Source of the DNA: Paragonimus westermani
Taxonomy: Eukaryota; Platyhelminthes; Trematoda; Plagiorchiida; Troglotrematidae
Direction of reading: 5' to 3'
DNA length: 64,000 nt
NCBI GenBank assembly: GCA_008508345.1
Contig: QNGE01000890.1
Location: forward strand, 47,752 to 111,751
Shown here: piece by piece, positions 49,785 through 61,700 of the stretch
Position numbering within the stretch: the stretch's first letter is position 1
How the letters are laid out: every line of letters begins with the position of its first letter
Position numbers and translations under genes: made by a program
The notes under the pieces: model-generated
The model's database searches: none
The model's input: the letters and a program-made list of their open reading frames with translations, nothing else
What the model was told of the DNA's origin: nothing

Positions 49785-50687
49785 CTAAAGGCCAGTAGCT
49801 TCGGGTTTTGATGACATGGTAGTTTTGAATGATCTAAATGGGTCACTCTGATGACTTATTATCATGAGATGTTTGGCAATCGATGATGCGCGGCTTCGAG
49901 TAACGGATTCGCTGGTTTGAGATTGTTGTATCATGCATGGTGTTAACCAGTTCGGGACGTGTTCTACCATTCTTTGGGATAACTGTCGGTCTGTTCTGCC
50001 TATGTCAAGCAAATTGCGTTCGCGATTGTGTAGAGCGGGTCCTTTGGTAGTTTGAACTAAGCGAAATTGAGCAGCCGCGTACGTACGAGATAGAGCAGAT
50101 TTCAATTTGCGCCTGATGTTGTTTGCCAAATGATCACGTCCGAATTGCAAAAGTAGGAACATATCTTTCTTTTGAGTTGTTTGGACTGGCTCATTGCATT
50201 TGCTCCTCATGCTATGGGTGTCTATGAACTTTTCGGGATATCCGTTTGCCATTAACGTTTTCCTTATTACCTCTTCCTCCGTCTGCAGCTTATCGGGGGT
50301 GCAAATACGCCTAGCCCTATGAAATAATGTTTTGATCAAACCTCGCTTGTATGCTATCGGAGCAAAGCTGGAGAACTGAATCTGTTGTCAACCCCATGTT
50401 GCTTTGCGATGCACCGATCGTTGTAATGTCCCATCCTCACGCCGGGTGATGAGTACATCCAAGAAAGCTAAACTGCCGTTAGACTCCTTCTCATGAGACA
50501 GCGATAGATTCGGGTGAATAGTGTTAAGGAAGTTAAAAAACAATTCAAAATGACCAGTCTCCGTGAAAATCAAAGTATCATCAATATACTGTTTGTACAA
50601 TAACGCTTTGGCAATTTTATCTGGGAAATGCCGTTCTATCATTCCCAAAAAGGTATCGGCTAATGTTGGGCCTAACGGACCATCCAT
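49785..50687 (-). pseudogene. PLE reverse transcriptase C-terminal half plus GIY-YIG remnant (one nonsense codon)
   Basis: Starting at 50687 the frame reads MDGPLGPTLADTF, the RT motif B (family GxAMGSPLGP). It continues through KQYIDDTLIF with catalytic YIDD at 50577-50588, HPNLSLSHEKE, SLAFLDVLITRR and YKRGLIKTLFHRARRIC, to the NGYPEKFI linker. A TGA at 50388-50390 interrupts the same frame. The endonuclease region keeps IGRTDRQLSQRMVEHVPNWL with IGRTDR at 49986-50003. The leading GIY-like part and its catalytic tyrosine are replaced by RNLLD, so the nuclease is probably dead. The N-terminal RT, including PKxHK and motif A, is absent. The protein would normally nick DNA and prime element synthesis. 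Confidence 0.88.
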
Positions 50688-50924
50688 AGCTATGCTGATT
50701 AGAACTCACCAGCCGACACTATGTGCACAAAAGTGGTTGAAACAACCCATAGGGTTGTTGTGGTTGTGACGGCACAACAGGTTGGTGTGATTGTATGCGT
50801 GTCCATACCCTGTCTATCTCTAAATGTCTGTTATATAGAATCTGCATGCTTCATGTTTGCGACTGATGAGATTAAACGAAATGTTAACTTATCACAACAT
50901 ACGTCTTGTTTTTGCACTGATGAA
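50685..50924 (+). repeat. inverted terminal arm (PLTR-like), right
   Basis: Reverse complement of the left arm. It begins at the ATG of the truncated RT frame (CATAGC on the plus strand) and ends at TGCACTGATGAA. Confidence 0.95.
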
Positions 50925-51217
50925 GTTGTTAAAGGGAACCCAGTGTTTCATGATGCTTCATTGTCAGAACCATGAGACGTTGAGAAGCAACTCTAACCTA
51001 ATGTATAAAGGAGGAAGAAAAGATACGAAATACATAAATGTCCTGTATAAACCCAAACATTGAACTGCAAGGTGGTCACATTTCATAAACAACCAGACTG
51101 AAGACAAGAGTAAGAAGCAGCCTCTTTTCAACGTTCAGTGCTCCGTTTAATTGAGTACGCTTACTCCACAGAGAACTCAGCCAAATAATGACAACATTCA
51201 GATCCTTGGCTTTGGAT

Positions 51218-51298
51218 ATCATCATCATCATCATTATAGACAGCAACACATCAGTGGTTCACACTAATGCTTAACTGCCACACAACCATGTCACGATG
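51218..51298 (-). repeat. SR2/RTE-like 3' tail with (ATC)n, copy C
   Basis: The segment after an (ATC)n run at 51218-51234, TATAGACAGCAA(C/T)AC followed by TCA then GGTTCACA, aligns with 41080-41135 in copy B. Read on the minus strand the element would end in (GAT)n, consistent with RTE elements ending in short tandem repeats. Confidence 0.6.
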
Positions 51299-51480
51299 AG
51301 ACTGGACCTTGACGTGGTGTGACGGCTTGCGCATTTCGATGACCTTTTGGGCTAAACTGGACAGAGTTACTCATACAAGGCAGGTCAACAGGTAGAGGTC
51401 TGACAAACCACAGTCTCCTGGTCCTCCAGGTTGGGGGTTGGAAGATGGCTGGCATCTCTTCCTGAAAAACGTACCATTTC
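51295..51480. repeat. dispersed repeat, copy 2 of 2 (partner near 19.1 kb)
   Basis: Same-orientation partner of 19095-19285. It lies between the 3' tail and the RT remnant of SR2-like copy C. The overlapping minus frame 51371-51619 (PGGPGDCGLSDLYLL) has the look of a repeat-derived peptide rather than a gene. Confidence 0.55.
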
Positions 51481-51660
51481 TGGTACAACGCCACCCACCC
51501 GCTGCCTTGCGGTACAGGCTATTGAGCCAAAGGCTTTGGTTGAGAACCCTAATCGTTCTCCTGTCTAGGTCTGGGCATCCTGGCAGTATCTCAGCCCAGA
51601 CACAACCATGAACATTCACAAAACAAACGATTCCTTGGATATACGAAAATGCATTTAATT

Positions 51661-51910
51661 TCTTATAACATCGCTTTTTCCCAAGCAGCTTCTTAAGTAC
51701 AGGAACCGATCAACAACCTCCACGAATCAGTTATAACACGTAATTTAGGCAATTACTGCAACCTTGTGTGGAATGTGAAATAATATCTAACGTAACATCC
51801 GTGCTACTCGAAAAGTATCCGAGAGTAACACTGTAAAATCCACATGGCCAATATCAGTCAGCTTTCTGCCAGGCAAGAGGTGAACGCTGACATTGTGTGT
51901 ATTCATGCAT
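51661..51910 (-). pseudogene. SR2/RTE-like RT remnant, copy C
   Basis: On the minus strand a block reads VHLLPGRKLTDIGHVDFTVLLSDTF. This lines up with LPGGRLTDVDYVDD of copy B and the family LPGxxLxDLEYADDIxLL. The catalytic Y-x-D-D is H-V-D-F here. The nucleotides at 51690-51770 (AGGAACCGATCAACAACCTC and following) align with 42000-42080 of copy B. Confidence 0.65.
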
Positions 51911-51919
51911 TGTCTATGG

Positions 51920-54900
51920 AGAAGAAAAATGGCGAAAAAAAGGCAGATTTGGTGTGAGTCGAAGCTCCAGCCAGTTCATCAAGAGAAAACACGATGCACT
52001 TGAGAGACGAGTGCTGAGCATGCACACACAGCTACGACATCAAAGATGTTCACAGGAAAAACAAATATTAATCTAACAGAAACCTACTGAAAAGCTCATC
52101 AAGAAATGTATCGCGTTCATGTGCAGGACACAGTTGCTGTCCGATGTTGTACCCATGAGTAAGTGTTTTTAGCTCGGGAAAGAAATGGACTCAGAAAGGA
52201 CTGGAAAATAAGACAATTCGGATCTGAAAATTTGTCAAAAGTTTGGAAATAATAGATACCTTTTAAACAGTAACGCATTACACACAAACATCATTACATC
52301 TGGATGTGCTTGAATCACCCTACTACGAGTGTAACTCCTCTACAATGGCATATAAAATAACGAAGAGGGTAGTGAGAGTAGTGTGAGAGAACGCGTGCAA
52401 TAACAAAAGGGTGAGTCGGAGGATAAAATATGGACAGGGCTCCAAATCGTTCAGCATACAAACAAACGAATCTTAGGTACAGATATAAGGTTGGAAGAGA
52501 TAATAACGCTCGGTCGTTTGACGGAATGAGACATTGGAATAACGTCATGATCGACAAAAAGAAACGGGAAACAGAAACGAAGCATTGTGGCAACTAGAAA
52601 AGATGAAACGAGAAACAGACAAGTTGATCAAATCTACAAACCTACTTAGCAAAAACCAAGGGGATTTAATGGTAAGATGTAAGTATCAAACCAACACACC
52701 ATCAGTGTATTCGACAGAGGACGCATCAGGAGGCAAAGCTCACAGGTAAAGAGAAACGAGAAAAATGCGTCTTGCAGAACATTCGAGTTTAATTGGACAG
52801 TAAAAAAATTTTGTCTATTCAGGTGAGCAAACTGCGCTTCAGTAATAAATTGATCGTGGGAAAAAAAGAATAATAGGAGTTCCCAATTGGAATTTGACAG
52901 GCTGCCAGCAGTACAGGTGCTGCCTGGTCGTTTCTCCGTACGCAATCAATTCAGCCAATACTTTTGGTCCTCGCCGTTGCATTGTATAAAACTCACCGTT
53001 CAACGTTGTGTTAAGCTCTTCTGAGCTTTGGTACTATAGCTCAACCAGAAACTGTGACAAAATTACGCATTTTCGTTGGCCAAATCTGTTGGATCCTTTG
53101 GAGTAGTTTGTACCTCTTTGTTTGCCTGTTTTGCTAGATAAACATACTAAAAGGAAACAAGCTTTTCTGTATGGTCCAGGCGAAATCTCGAGTTGTGAAA
53201 CGGTTACAGGGTGCAAATTAAACACATTTAGGTAACCCAATAATGTACTACCTTCGGAAAAACTGGGCGCGATTCATTCAACTGTAATCGTCATTAGTGT
53301 ACTGTGTAGGGTGTCCCATAGGTTCAGTCATTTGATTTATTTTCCCTTCGGAGGACTCGCAATCAGAATTTCGCAGTGATTCATGAAAAACGGTCTCCGA
53401 AACCGCATTTATTGGTGGAAGTACGAGGGTTTCTCCAACTGTGTAGGAATCTATACACGGTGACTCGCACTGTGACAAAACTGGTAAGTGACCACCCAAA
53501 ACAAAATCGGCGGTTGTTGAACTAGCAGAGAGAACACGGGGATTACAATCAACAACGCTGCTATTGTATATCCATGATGATGCATGGTTCATTATCATGG
53601 CAAACAAACTTACTAGTAAGCAGCCCGGACAGCACGATGATATAGGCGACCATGGAATGCGAGTGAATTACTGGATGAGAGGTAGCGACGGGTGTTGTAA
53701 TGAACTATGCCCAAAGGTTACACTGCTTTTTCGTTAATATCAGTAGTCGGATGTTAGCATCAGAGTTCATGCAGTACAGCTGGTCGAACAGGAAACATAC
53801 ACAAGGTCGCTCGGGCAATTAATCGCATTGGCACTGTATGGGACGCTGGATAAGAATATCTACAGACTGATTTAAGCTAAGCAATTTGTTGCGCGTACAC
53901 GCGGGAAACTGTGCGCCAACAGGTTGCACACGTGACAAACAGGGCAGACGTCTGGATAGGTGGAATGATCACGTATGTGTCAGGGCTTCGAAGTGGTTAC
54001 GTAATTGAACCGGCCATCGCTCACGGGGTGGGTGATACCACTTTTGCTGGGAAACGTCGTTCCATGCTTACTTTCCACGTTTGTTGTAGCTGCTTTTCTT
54101 AGGAGCTGAAATCGATTAGCCAATTATTGTTGGCCATCAAACTTGAGTTTTGCAAACAGCTGCAACCACGGTGACTGCAGCCCCGTGGATTAATGGTCTG
54201 CAAGGGCAGGTCATCAGAGAATGATACTCCACATTTATTCACCGGTTCGGCTATCCGGTGTGCGCTGTGCTGATGAGACCTAGAAAGATCGAAACAACTG
54301 TCCACTACTTCGCTGGAACCAACTGTTTGCAAAAAAAATGTACTATACTGCAAGGCAGCCAAGCAAAATCGCTGAAAAATGCTACCTAGACATCTTTACA
54401 GCAAGGAGCCAAACCACTTGAGACAGTTTTTGCTCATGCTTTGAAATCTTCTAGGCCCGCATGGGCGTGGTGTGACGTTCCAGACGTTTTGTGCATGTGC
54501 GATTGTCAGTGAAGAAAAATAGCGCACGTCTCATGAGAATGGTCTGAGTTTTCAAGGTCGCAACAACGTGTCAGACAGCAAACGAGCGCAACTCAATGTC
54601 AATCTTCATACATGGGGAGTATATGGAACGCCAGAGTAGGAGCGTTAAATGAATTTCAAACCATTAATAAAAAGACAAATTGTGATTGCGTCAAAAAAGC
54701 ATATTACCATACTACTGTTGAACGGATCCCCTTCATCCTTTAAAATGGTTGATCACCTTAGAGGCTTGCTTTTGCCTGTTTGGAACACCAACGGTCACAG
54801 GTATTTTATCTCTATGTGCACAAGACGAGTTTGGTTGCCCAACTACCAACTGTGAAATTGATTAAAGCCCTGCCAATTCATTAGAACCCTATGTATATCG

Positions 54901-57900
54901 ACACACTCCTGGGTTGTAAGGGTTTCCGGAAGATACGGGAGGTTCTAAAACGACTGCTTTTATTCGTGAAACGTCCAAAGTCGCGGGTTGGCTAGTTCTA
55001 CAGAAGATGTCCTATCAAAATGACTATAAGTTGTGAATACCCAAAACACGGATGGAACCAAAGTTCCCGGTTGTGGCAAGGATATGTACCACTGACGAAC
55101 GAAATTCGAGTCTAGTGCTTCTTTTCGAAAGGGGCCGACTTGGAAGTCCATGGGAATGCGGCAACTGCGATCAACTGTGGATGACGTTCAATCTGCTTGA
55201 CCAGGTTCCAGAAGTCTGTATTGAGCCTGTAAAATAAACCAGTCGAGTTGCTAGACCAATTGTGTTATCCCCAAGCGCTCACATCGCGTGAATGCTCTCA
55301 ACTCCACAATGCATTGTTTACGTAAGGCCTTTGTTCATAAAAATGCCGATTGCTGAGGGACTGTACGGTCGACTCCAATGCCTAGGGAGTTCTTCCAAAC
55401 TTCACCCATTAGCTTGCGCATCTCCAAGTTTGAAAGCATTTTAAGTTATGCTCGCGAAGTCATAACTATTCGATTAACTATTAGCGACCCTCGTCGGCAT
55501 GATAATGCACGTTCAAAATCGACTGTGTGCCGTATTCTATCAACAAGATAAAAAATGCAGGGCAATCCGTCTGTGATTGATGATTGCTTCGATCGTCTGA
55601 ACCGAATAACACTGAGTCAATTACTACGATATCCAATCAACCTTGAGTAGTCTACCGGGTGATTACTTCACCAAAATAACACTACGTAGGTGCTTCAACA
55701 ATGTTGGGTACTCTCATTTGACGACTAACACTGGTGCACCTCTAACGGTTACTGCTTCTACTCTTAGATTAGGCAGATGAAATGCCACCAATTAAAAGAA
55801 CTGTGCTTTCCACGTATGCAGATGACGGTTCTGGATGTATCTCTTTCTGATACTACCAAACCAAACTGTTGCAACATGAGTTGCCTGTGTCGAACAAGCA
55901 TCCAAAAGATGCTGTCCAGTCTTTAGACGCATTAAAATGTCTTGCTTTCGCTTGCTATTGAGAATCATTGTCAGGACATGATAGAACAACGCGTAGAATT
56001 GCATGTCCGGAGTGTCCACTCCCAGAGTTACCGTTTACATGCCTGGGAGTAATTGCATGCCACAATATACACTGGCTCCTCTCTATACAATGGTTAATTC
56101 TGTAGAAGTGAGGGAACCCAAATTTTATCTGGTTCGATTGATATCACTTTCTATTCTTCGTTATCTCCGTTCACGGTTTAACTCGCCCATTTCCCCCATT
56201 GGTTATACCGTTGATTTTTCATCATTTGGAAGAACATCGTAGGCCTTGAAACAAATCCTCATTTTCTGGCCCGATGTAGCAACATCACTACATGAACAGT
56301 ATTGCCGAATCATCTAGGAAAGCAAGCGAGAAGCTGATGAAAACAGCCATCCTACATTTTCCACATATACCCCAATTCTTGTTCAATCCCATAATACGAT
56401 TCACTTACAATTTCTTGCACACTCATAACCAGATGTCTAATTCAGCGATTCAGTATCTAGTGAACATTTCAGTTAGACTCGGACCTAGATCTCTTGGACG
56501 CACTGACCGACTGTGTGTGAACTCTTTCGATGCTCAGATTGTTTAACGATGTTGCTCCTATCTCTTCTAAATTTGCTATCACGGCTGGACGTGATGATGC
56601 TGACAGCTGCACTTCCATCTCTCGGGATGGATTTGGCTTAATTTCGTTGTGGTTGAGAAATAAGGCTAGGCTGGGTGTCTAGTAGAATTAGGATAAGAAT
56701 CCAACAATTTAAAATGTCCGGGGATGCCTGATAACACAACAGCTAAACAGTTTGGGAGTACATGGATGCGTATCCAAATGAGTATTAGTAAACTACGGTG
56801 CGGTCCAAGCATTATTACTAATTACTGTCAGTTGATCAAACGCCGCCAAAATAGAAAGCGCTCATGTCTATTGAGTAGTTCACACTCTTACTCGTCTAAC
56901 CGAATCAATATCCTCACAAGATGTCTTGCTCACCGTACAAAGTATGCCTGAAAATGAAGCTGCTAGGGAGTGTCAACTAGCCCCTATCACTTGTGCTAGT
57001 TTTCTCTGACCTCTCAGTGGTTTGTGTTAAATTGTTGCCATCACAGTCGGAAACAGCTGGGGTCTACGACACACTGGCATTTGCACACTTGAACAAATGT
57101 GTGCAACTTATTGATCTTTTCGGATTCGAAATTACTATTGTCTACCCGACTGCTGTTGCTCATATCATACAAACTCAGCCACGTGAAAGGAGCATGCGTG
57201 GTATGAAGGATTCACACATACTGACGACATGCGCAAGGCTCCTGAGCACGTGATCACGTAGGCCTACGATTTGAAGCTATATCGATCAATGGTCAGTGAT
57301 GAAGAACGCAACCAATAGTAACAATGTTAGTACTTATGGTTTGGTTAGCGAATGCATAGCTAAGAGAGACAAAACAGAGGAAAAAATGTGATCGACTACG
57401 TATGAAAACCAAAGTACTTGACTGTTAAAGAAAGGGTCATCAAAGTTGTACGGTGGTTAGGCATCAGTGAGAACCACTGACGTATTGTTGTCTATGAGGA
57501 TGATGAATGTGTTAGTGATGTGAGCTTGCATTTGGTAGAAAACTTCCCCTCACAGTCAACCAACAGGTGTGTGTTTTTGTTAGTGTACGGAGAAATTTAT
57601 GCAAGACGTACACAATGGCGGCGTTTTTCTAAACAGATCAAGAGGTAGCAATCGGTAAGATTCACAAGCGGAACTTGCAAGGAATTCATGAGGATAATAG
57701 GTCCGCAAACCACGAAACAGACAATGAAGACGATCTCCAAGATGTCCGTCCGGTTCAGTCGTCCCATCCCAATTAAATTCAACTGGGCATGCTACGCACA
57801 GTAGAACAGGTCTTCACTCGGTACATTAACATTCGTACAGTATTGTGATAAGAGGTTAGTGTTGAGCTTGCGGATGCCTAGGTTACTGGCGCATTACCAG

Positions 57901-58255
57901 CTTTACGCACGTGGTCACGCCCCAGTGATTCATGATGTGACACATTTGTACAGTCCACAGCAGCTCGCTACTATCCATCTTCCGGTGATCCGTTGCTGTG
58001 GTTTTGGCACGGGACTAATGAAAGCCGTAACACTGTTTGCTGAACCTCAGAAATTTGGTTTCGTTAAAACAGAGATAGCCCTCGGTTCCTGAAGGCCCAT
58101 AGTTCACCAACCTGAAAGGTGGCCTGTCCATCCAAAAGAAAGGCACACAAACGCTTCCAGCTAATCATCCTCCTAGCTTCCTAAGAGCAACACCCTCGCC
58201 CCCTTCGTTTCACGTACAAAAGGCGAACATTGGGATAAAAACAAAGCCAGCTAAA
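51920..58255. other. mostly unassigned DNA; two repeat partners and one weak exon candidate
   Basis: No recognisable gene. It contains the repeat partners at 55075-55185 and 57445-57510. A minus-strand frame at 53278-53607 has a good internal acceptor (GTTCTCTCTGCTAG, exon start 53521) and runs 80 codons to a stop, as a terminal exon would, but I found no partner exon. Confidence 0.35.
57445..57510. repeat. dispersed repeat, copy 2 of 2 (partner at 46.2 kb)
   Basis: Same-orientation partner of 46215-46279, with the best-kept block TCTATGAGGATGATGAA at 57491-57507. The family is not identified. Confidence 0.55.
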
Positions 58256-58261
58256 TATTAT

Positions 58262-58778
58262 TTAATACAGTTTAGGAGAAAGCTGCACGTCCAGCCCATC
58301 AACGTGACGGATGAGCTCGGTACAATACCAGTCAACTAGTGCCCGGATGAAAGTTACACAAGCACAGTCACAGTCCCTTAAGTCCAGAAAGATGAGATCT
58401 GTTCCGAACCGAACCTTCGTTCTTGTGAAATATGAACTGGGAAAGCGGTAAATAGAATGAACAGTTCCCACACTTGCAGGCTGCGTTCATAGGTTTCCTG
58501 CGACCAAGTCATGACGTTTTGGCTTGAACACGATGATGAGGCCAGTTTTACCCGTCTCCTATGTCTGCATAAAATGTGTCTAGGAAAGGAGCTTTTATCA
58601 AATGCAGGAGATTGTCAGAGGATCTGCAGATCCCATGGACATTTTTGCGCAAATTGTCCAGGCGTGCGTCATCTATACTAAGATCATCCTCTGTCATCCA
58701 CACCCGTTCCATGCAATCAAATACCCCAATAATGCCTCCCTGTACCTCTCTATCGCCTACCTCAGGAAGCACCTTGCT
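58262..58778 (-). CDS. candidate last two exons of an unknown host gene
   Basis: Two minus-strand exons can be proposed. Exon 58778-58552 (227 bp) follows an acceptor CTACTCTAG and ends GGAGACGG before GTAAAA. Exon 58436-58262 (175 bp) follows a strong acceptor ATTTACCGCTTTCCCAG and ends in TAA. The 115-bp intron is GT-AG. Exon one leaves two bases of a codon and exon two supplies the third, so the phase agrees. Together they encode 133 residues with an acidic segment (TEDDLSIDDARLDNLRKN) and a Leu/Asp-rich tail (DLIFLDLRDCDCACV). I do not recognise the family, and upstream exons were not found. Against it, the exon-one frame continues upstream past two in-frame TAG codons, so it could instead be a decayed coding sequence. 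Confidence 0.35.
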
Positions 58779-58779
58779 C

Positions 58780-61700
58780 TAGAGTAGCGGAGTGTTAACA
58801 TATACCTTCATCTATAAGTCTTCAATTAGGAATTTGACGTCGTAATCCGTAGTGTCTAAGTGTAGACATATGGGTAAATATATGGCCATTCTATACAAAC
58901 AATGAATAATGAACTGACGAAACACCACTAATACGGTATTAATTTTAAGCAAAGCAGCGCAAGCTAAAACGAAGCTGAAAACAATGAAGGCGATGGATAA
59001 TCAAAGAAGGTGGCGTTGTTGACAGATCAGGACCCAGAACAATATCCTGAGACAGCCTACCCAAATCCAATCAACGACAAGAGGATTTGACGGGGCAAAT
59101 GTCTTTGGATTTGATCTACTCAACCACAACTTTTGAAAATTTCCCCATCGGAGGCCACAGAATAGATTCGCTTTGACGTCCAAGCTGGTGACTTGAGAAA
59201 AAGAGCAATTAACCGGTCCAAACAACACCGTAAGTTTGTGTGGATGTGATGCGATCTGATTCGTTTCGAGTTGGTGCATTGACCGCCATACATCGAAGTA
59301 CGCATCAATAAATAGCATATAGAAAACCAATAATGGGTCAAATTAACGACCGAGATCATAGTTGCCCAGCAATCGTTTTGATCAATTTGATCAATTACCT
59401 CTTCAAGTTAGGCGAACCACACTTCCACTGGCATTACGATGTGAAAACAAATCTCAATTAACAGACGATTGCCCAACTAGGGTGTATATACGAAGGCGTA
59501 TGAATCGGCTACGACCGTGTTCCCACAGTTTGAGGCTTTTATTCAGAGTAAGCCCGGTACTAGGCCGAAAGAAAGCAGATAGGCTTGTAATGGAATTCAA
59601 CGGTTAGCCGGAGAAGAGAGCCCAAAACAACACCCATTCAAGCACATTTGTATAGATTGCCATTATAACAGATTGACAAGTGAGTAATTTTGAATGTTAG
59701 TCAAGCAACCTCAGACAAGAGAGGCGATCGGTTGACTGCACACAGCTCCATCGCAACGAGAAAAAAGGGTTTTCTCTAGCTCAAACTCGATTGAATCGAC
59801 TATGTGGGATGGAAAAGGGTACACAATAGGCAGGCCAAGCTGAAATGACCCACATCACCGAGACATCGCAATGCTAAAAGATGTCTTTTAGTGTAGTCGA
59901 TAGCTACACAGTAATCACCGAAACCAACGATTAACTTTCATACAACCAAGAGGAGAACACGCTCTAATTTAAGGATAAAGGAGAAGAAAGGAACTTAAGT
60001 CGCAAACTTTACCCGAACTCAAACGGCCAATATCGAAGCGACTACAATATGCAGATAAATGTGTTGCAACTGGGAACAAGGTGGCATATGTGGAACGGCC
60101 TCAGTGCATCACTCACTGACCCGCTCTACCAATGGTTCTAAATTCACGGATAAGTCAGCTTGCGGGCCGCATAAAGCAATGACAAAAAATTTATTGTCAG
60201 TCTGTGTTCTACTCAAACTTGATTCACTGATATTATACTCTCTGAGGCATTTTCACCTTATTCAAACTCTTGGAGTGAAGTCGATTTAGTCTACGCATTG
60301 TAGCTTTCAACTTATGTCTCTATGTGTTAGCATCGAACAGTAACGGTGATAGCCCAATCGTTGCCAACCTAATAGACGAGTGTACCGGTACGAACAGTAG
60401 CATTTCGTTTTACGTTGTTTGGGCGAAAACCCTGTTCCACGAACGTCAAAGAAAACATTAACACACGTTGGTGTTCTCTTAATCACCAGACCCTGTGTGT
60501 TGTACAACAAAGTATCTATAACAGTTTACAGACATCTGTGCGATAACCCACATATACCATCTACTTTAACCGTTCTGAGGTCGCTTGCGAATGTGCTGAA
60601 CTATCACAAAAATAAAGGCGTCAAGATTGTTCAAAAGTCCCATATGTGTAAAGACAGAACATCCTGAGCTTTTAGCATTAAGTTTAGCCGAGGTCCGATG
60701 TAGTACCCACTTTATCCGGCCAGGTCAGCACCCGACAATCTCTTGATGTAGCGTTGACACCTAACCAGCCTCTTAATACCTTTCACACAGATGGTGCCTC
60801 AGTGGTATGACGCGATGAAGCTGAAGCGACTGATGGGTTGTTGAAAGCGCTGCTGACAGACATACAAGCACACCCAAATTAGACAAACAAAGCACAAGCA
60901 TTCCACCAGAGTACTCAGGCTCTTTGAAAACTGTTTGCAGCAACCGCAAATAGCTTTGCGAAAAGTTCGGTCAATTCAACTCTTCTGACAGGCTGAGCAA
61001 CGACTTAAACGAAACCCTGACGAAAAATAGAGTTTCAAAGGTCGTTCGGCGCCTCCTTTGATGATAAGAGAAGAACAAATTAAGCTACGCTTGACGGTTT
61101 GACCAGAACCAGCGCAGACACCCACGAGGCGTACAGACGTTACTGAGTGACCATGGTACTGCAAGTCAGGACAGAAAAGAACAAACGACATAACTCAAAA
61201 TATGAGTTGCCTAGCCACCTCAACCACAGAAACGGTGACACTGGGTCCTGTTACGGTTCTCCAGAGAACTGGGAGCTATTGAAGGTGTAAAGAGTCTATA
61301 GTACGGCTGCTTTAGCTGAAGACACCGTATGGCCCTGACGTCCATGACGCTCTAACAGATGCTCACATTGTGGAAAATCATGGGGTTCACAAAGCCCTCT
61401 GGGTTCGATTAAACACTAAACAGTGAAAACTATGCCAAAAAAGCTTGGGAACTGACGCCCTCTGTTGAATACATCGCTAAGGTGCGACTACATCGTACGA
61501 TTAGCAACTTTATAAAAAACTTTCAACAGACTAACGTTGAGAGCATGATGCTAGTGTATGAACTAACTGCAGTCATCTGCTTTCTATACACTTTCAATCT
61601 GAGCAACTTCAAGCATACGAACTTCGCCGGTTATCTCAGACTCAGTAGTCTGTCAGTCGGTGCAGATGTCCGACACATTTGTAAGAAATGTGCCGAAACT

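Larger units (their letters stand above)
49545..50924 (-). mobile_element. Penelope-like element flanked by 240-bp inverted arms
   Basis: A 900-bp minus-strand PLE coding core (49785-50684) sits between two 240-bp arms, 49545-49784 and 50685-50924. The arms are reverse complements with 9 mismatches that I counted and no indels. PLEs are known for terminal repeats (PLTRs) in direct or inverted order, often with partial copies. Here the left arm begins right after the stop codon, and the right arm ends at the RT motif B methionine. The left arm therefore corresponds to the element's 3' end, and the right arm is that same 3' sequence in opposite orientation, in place of the missing RT 5' half. 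Target-site duplications were not found. Confidence 0.85.
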
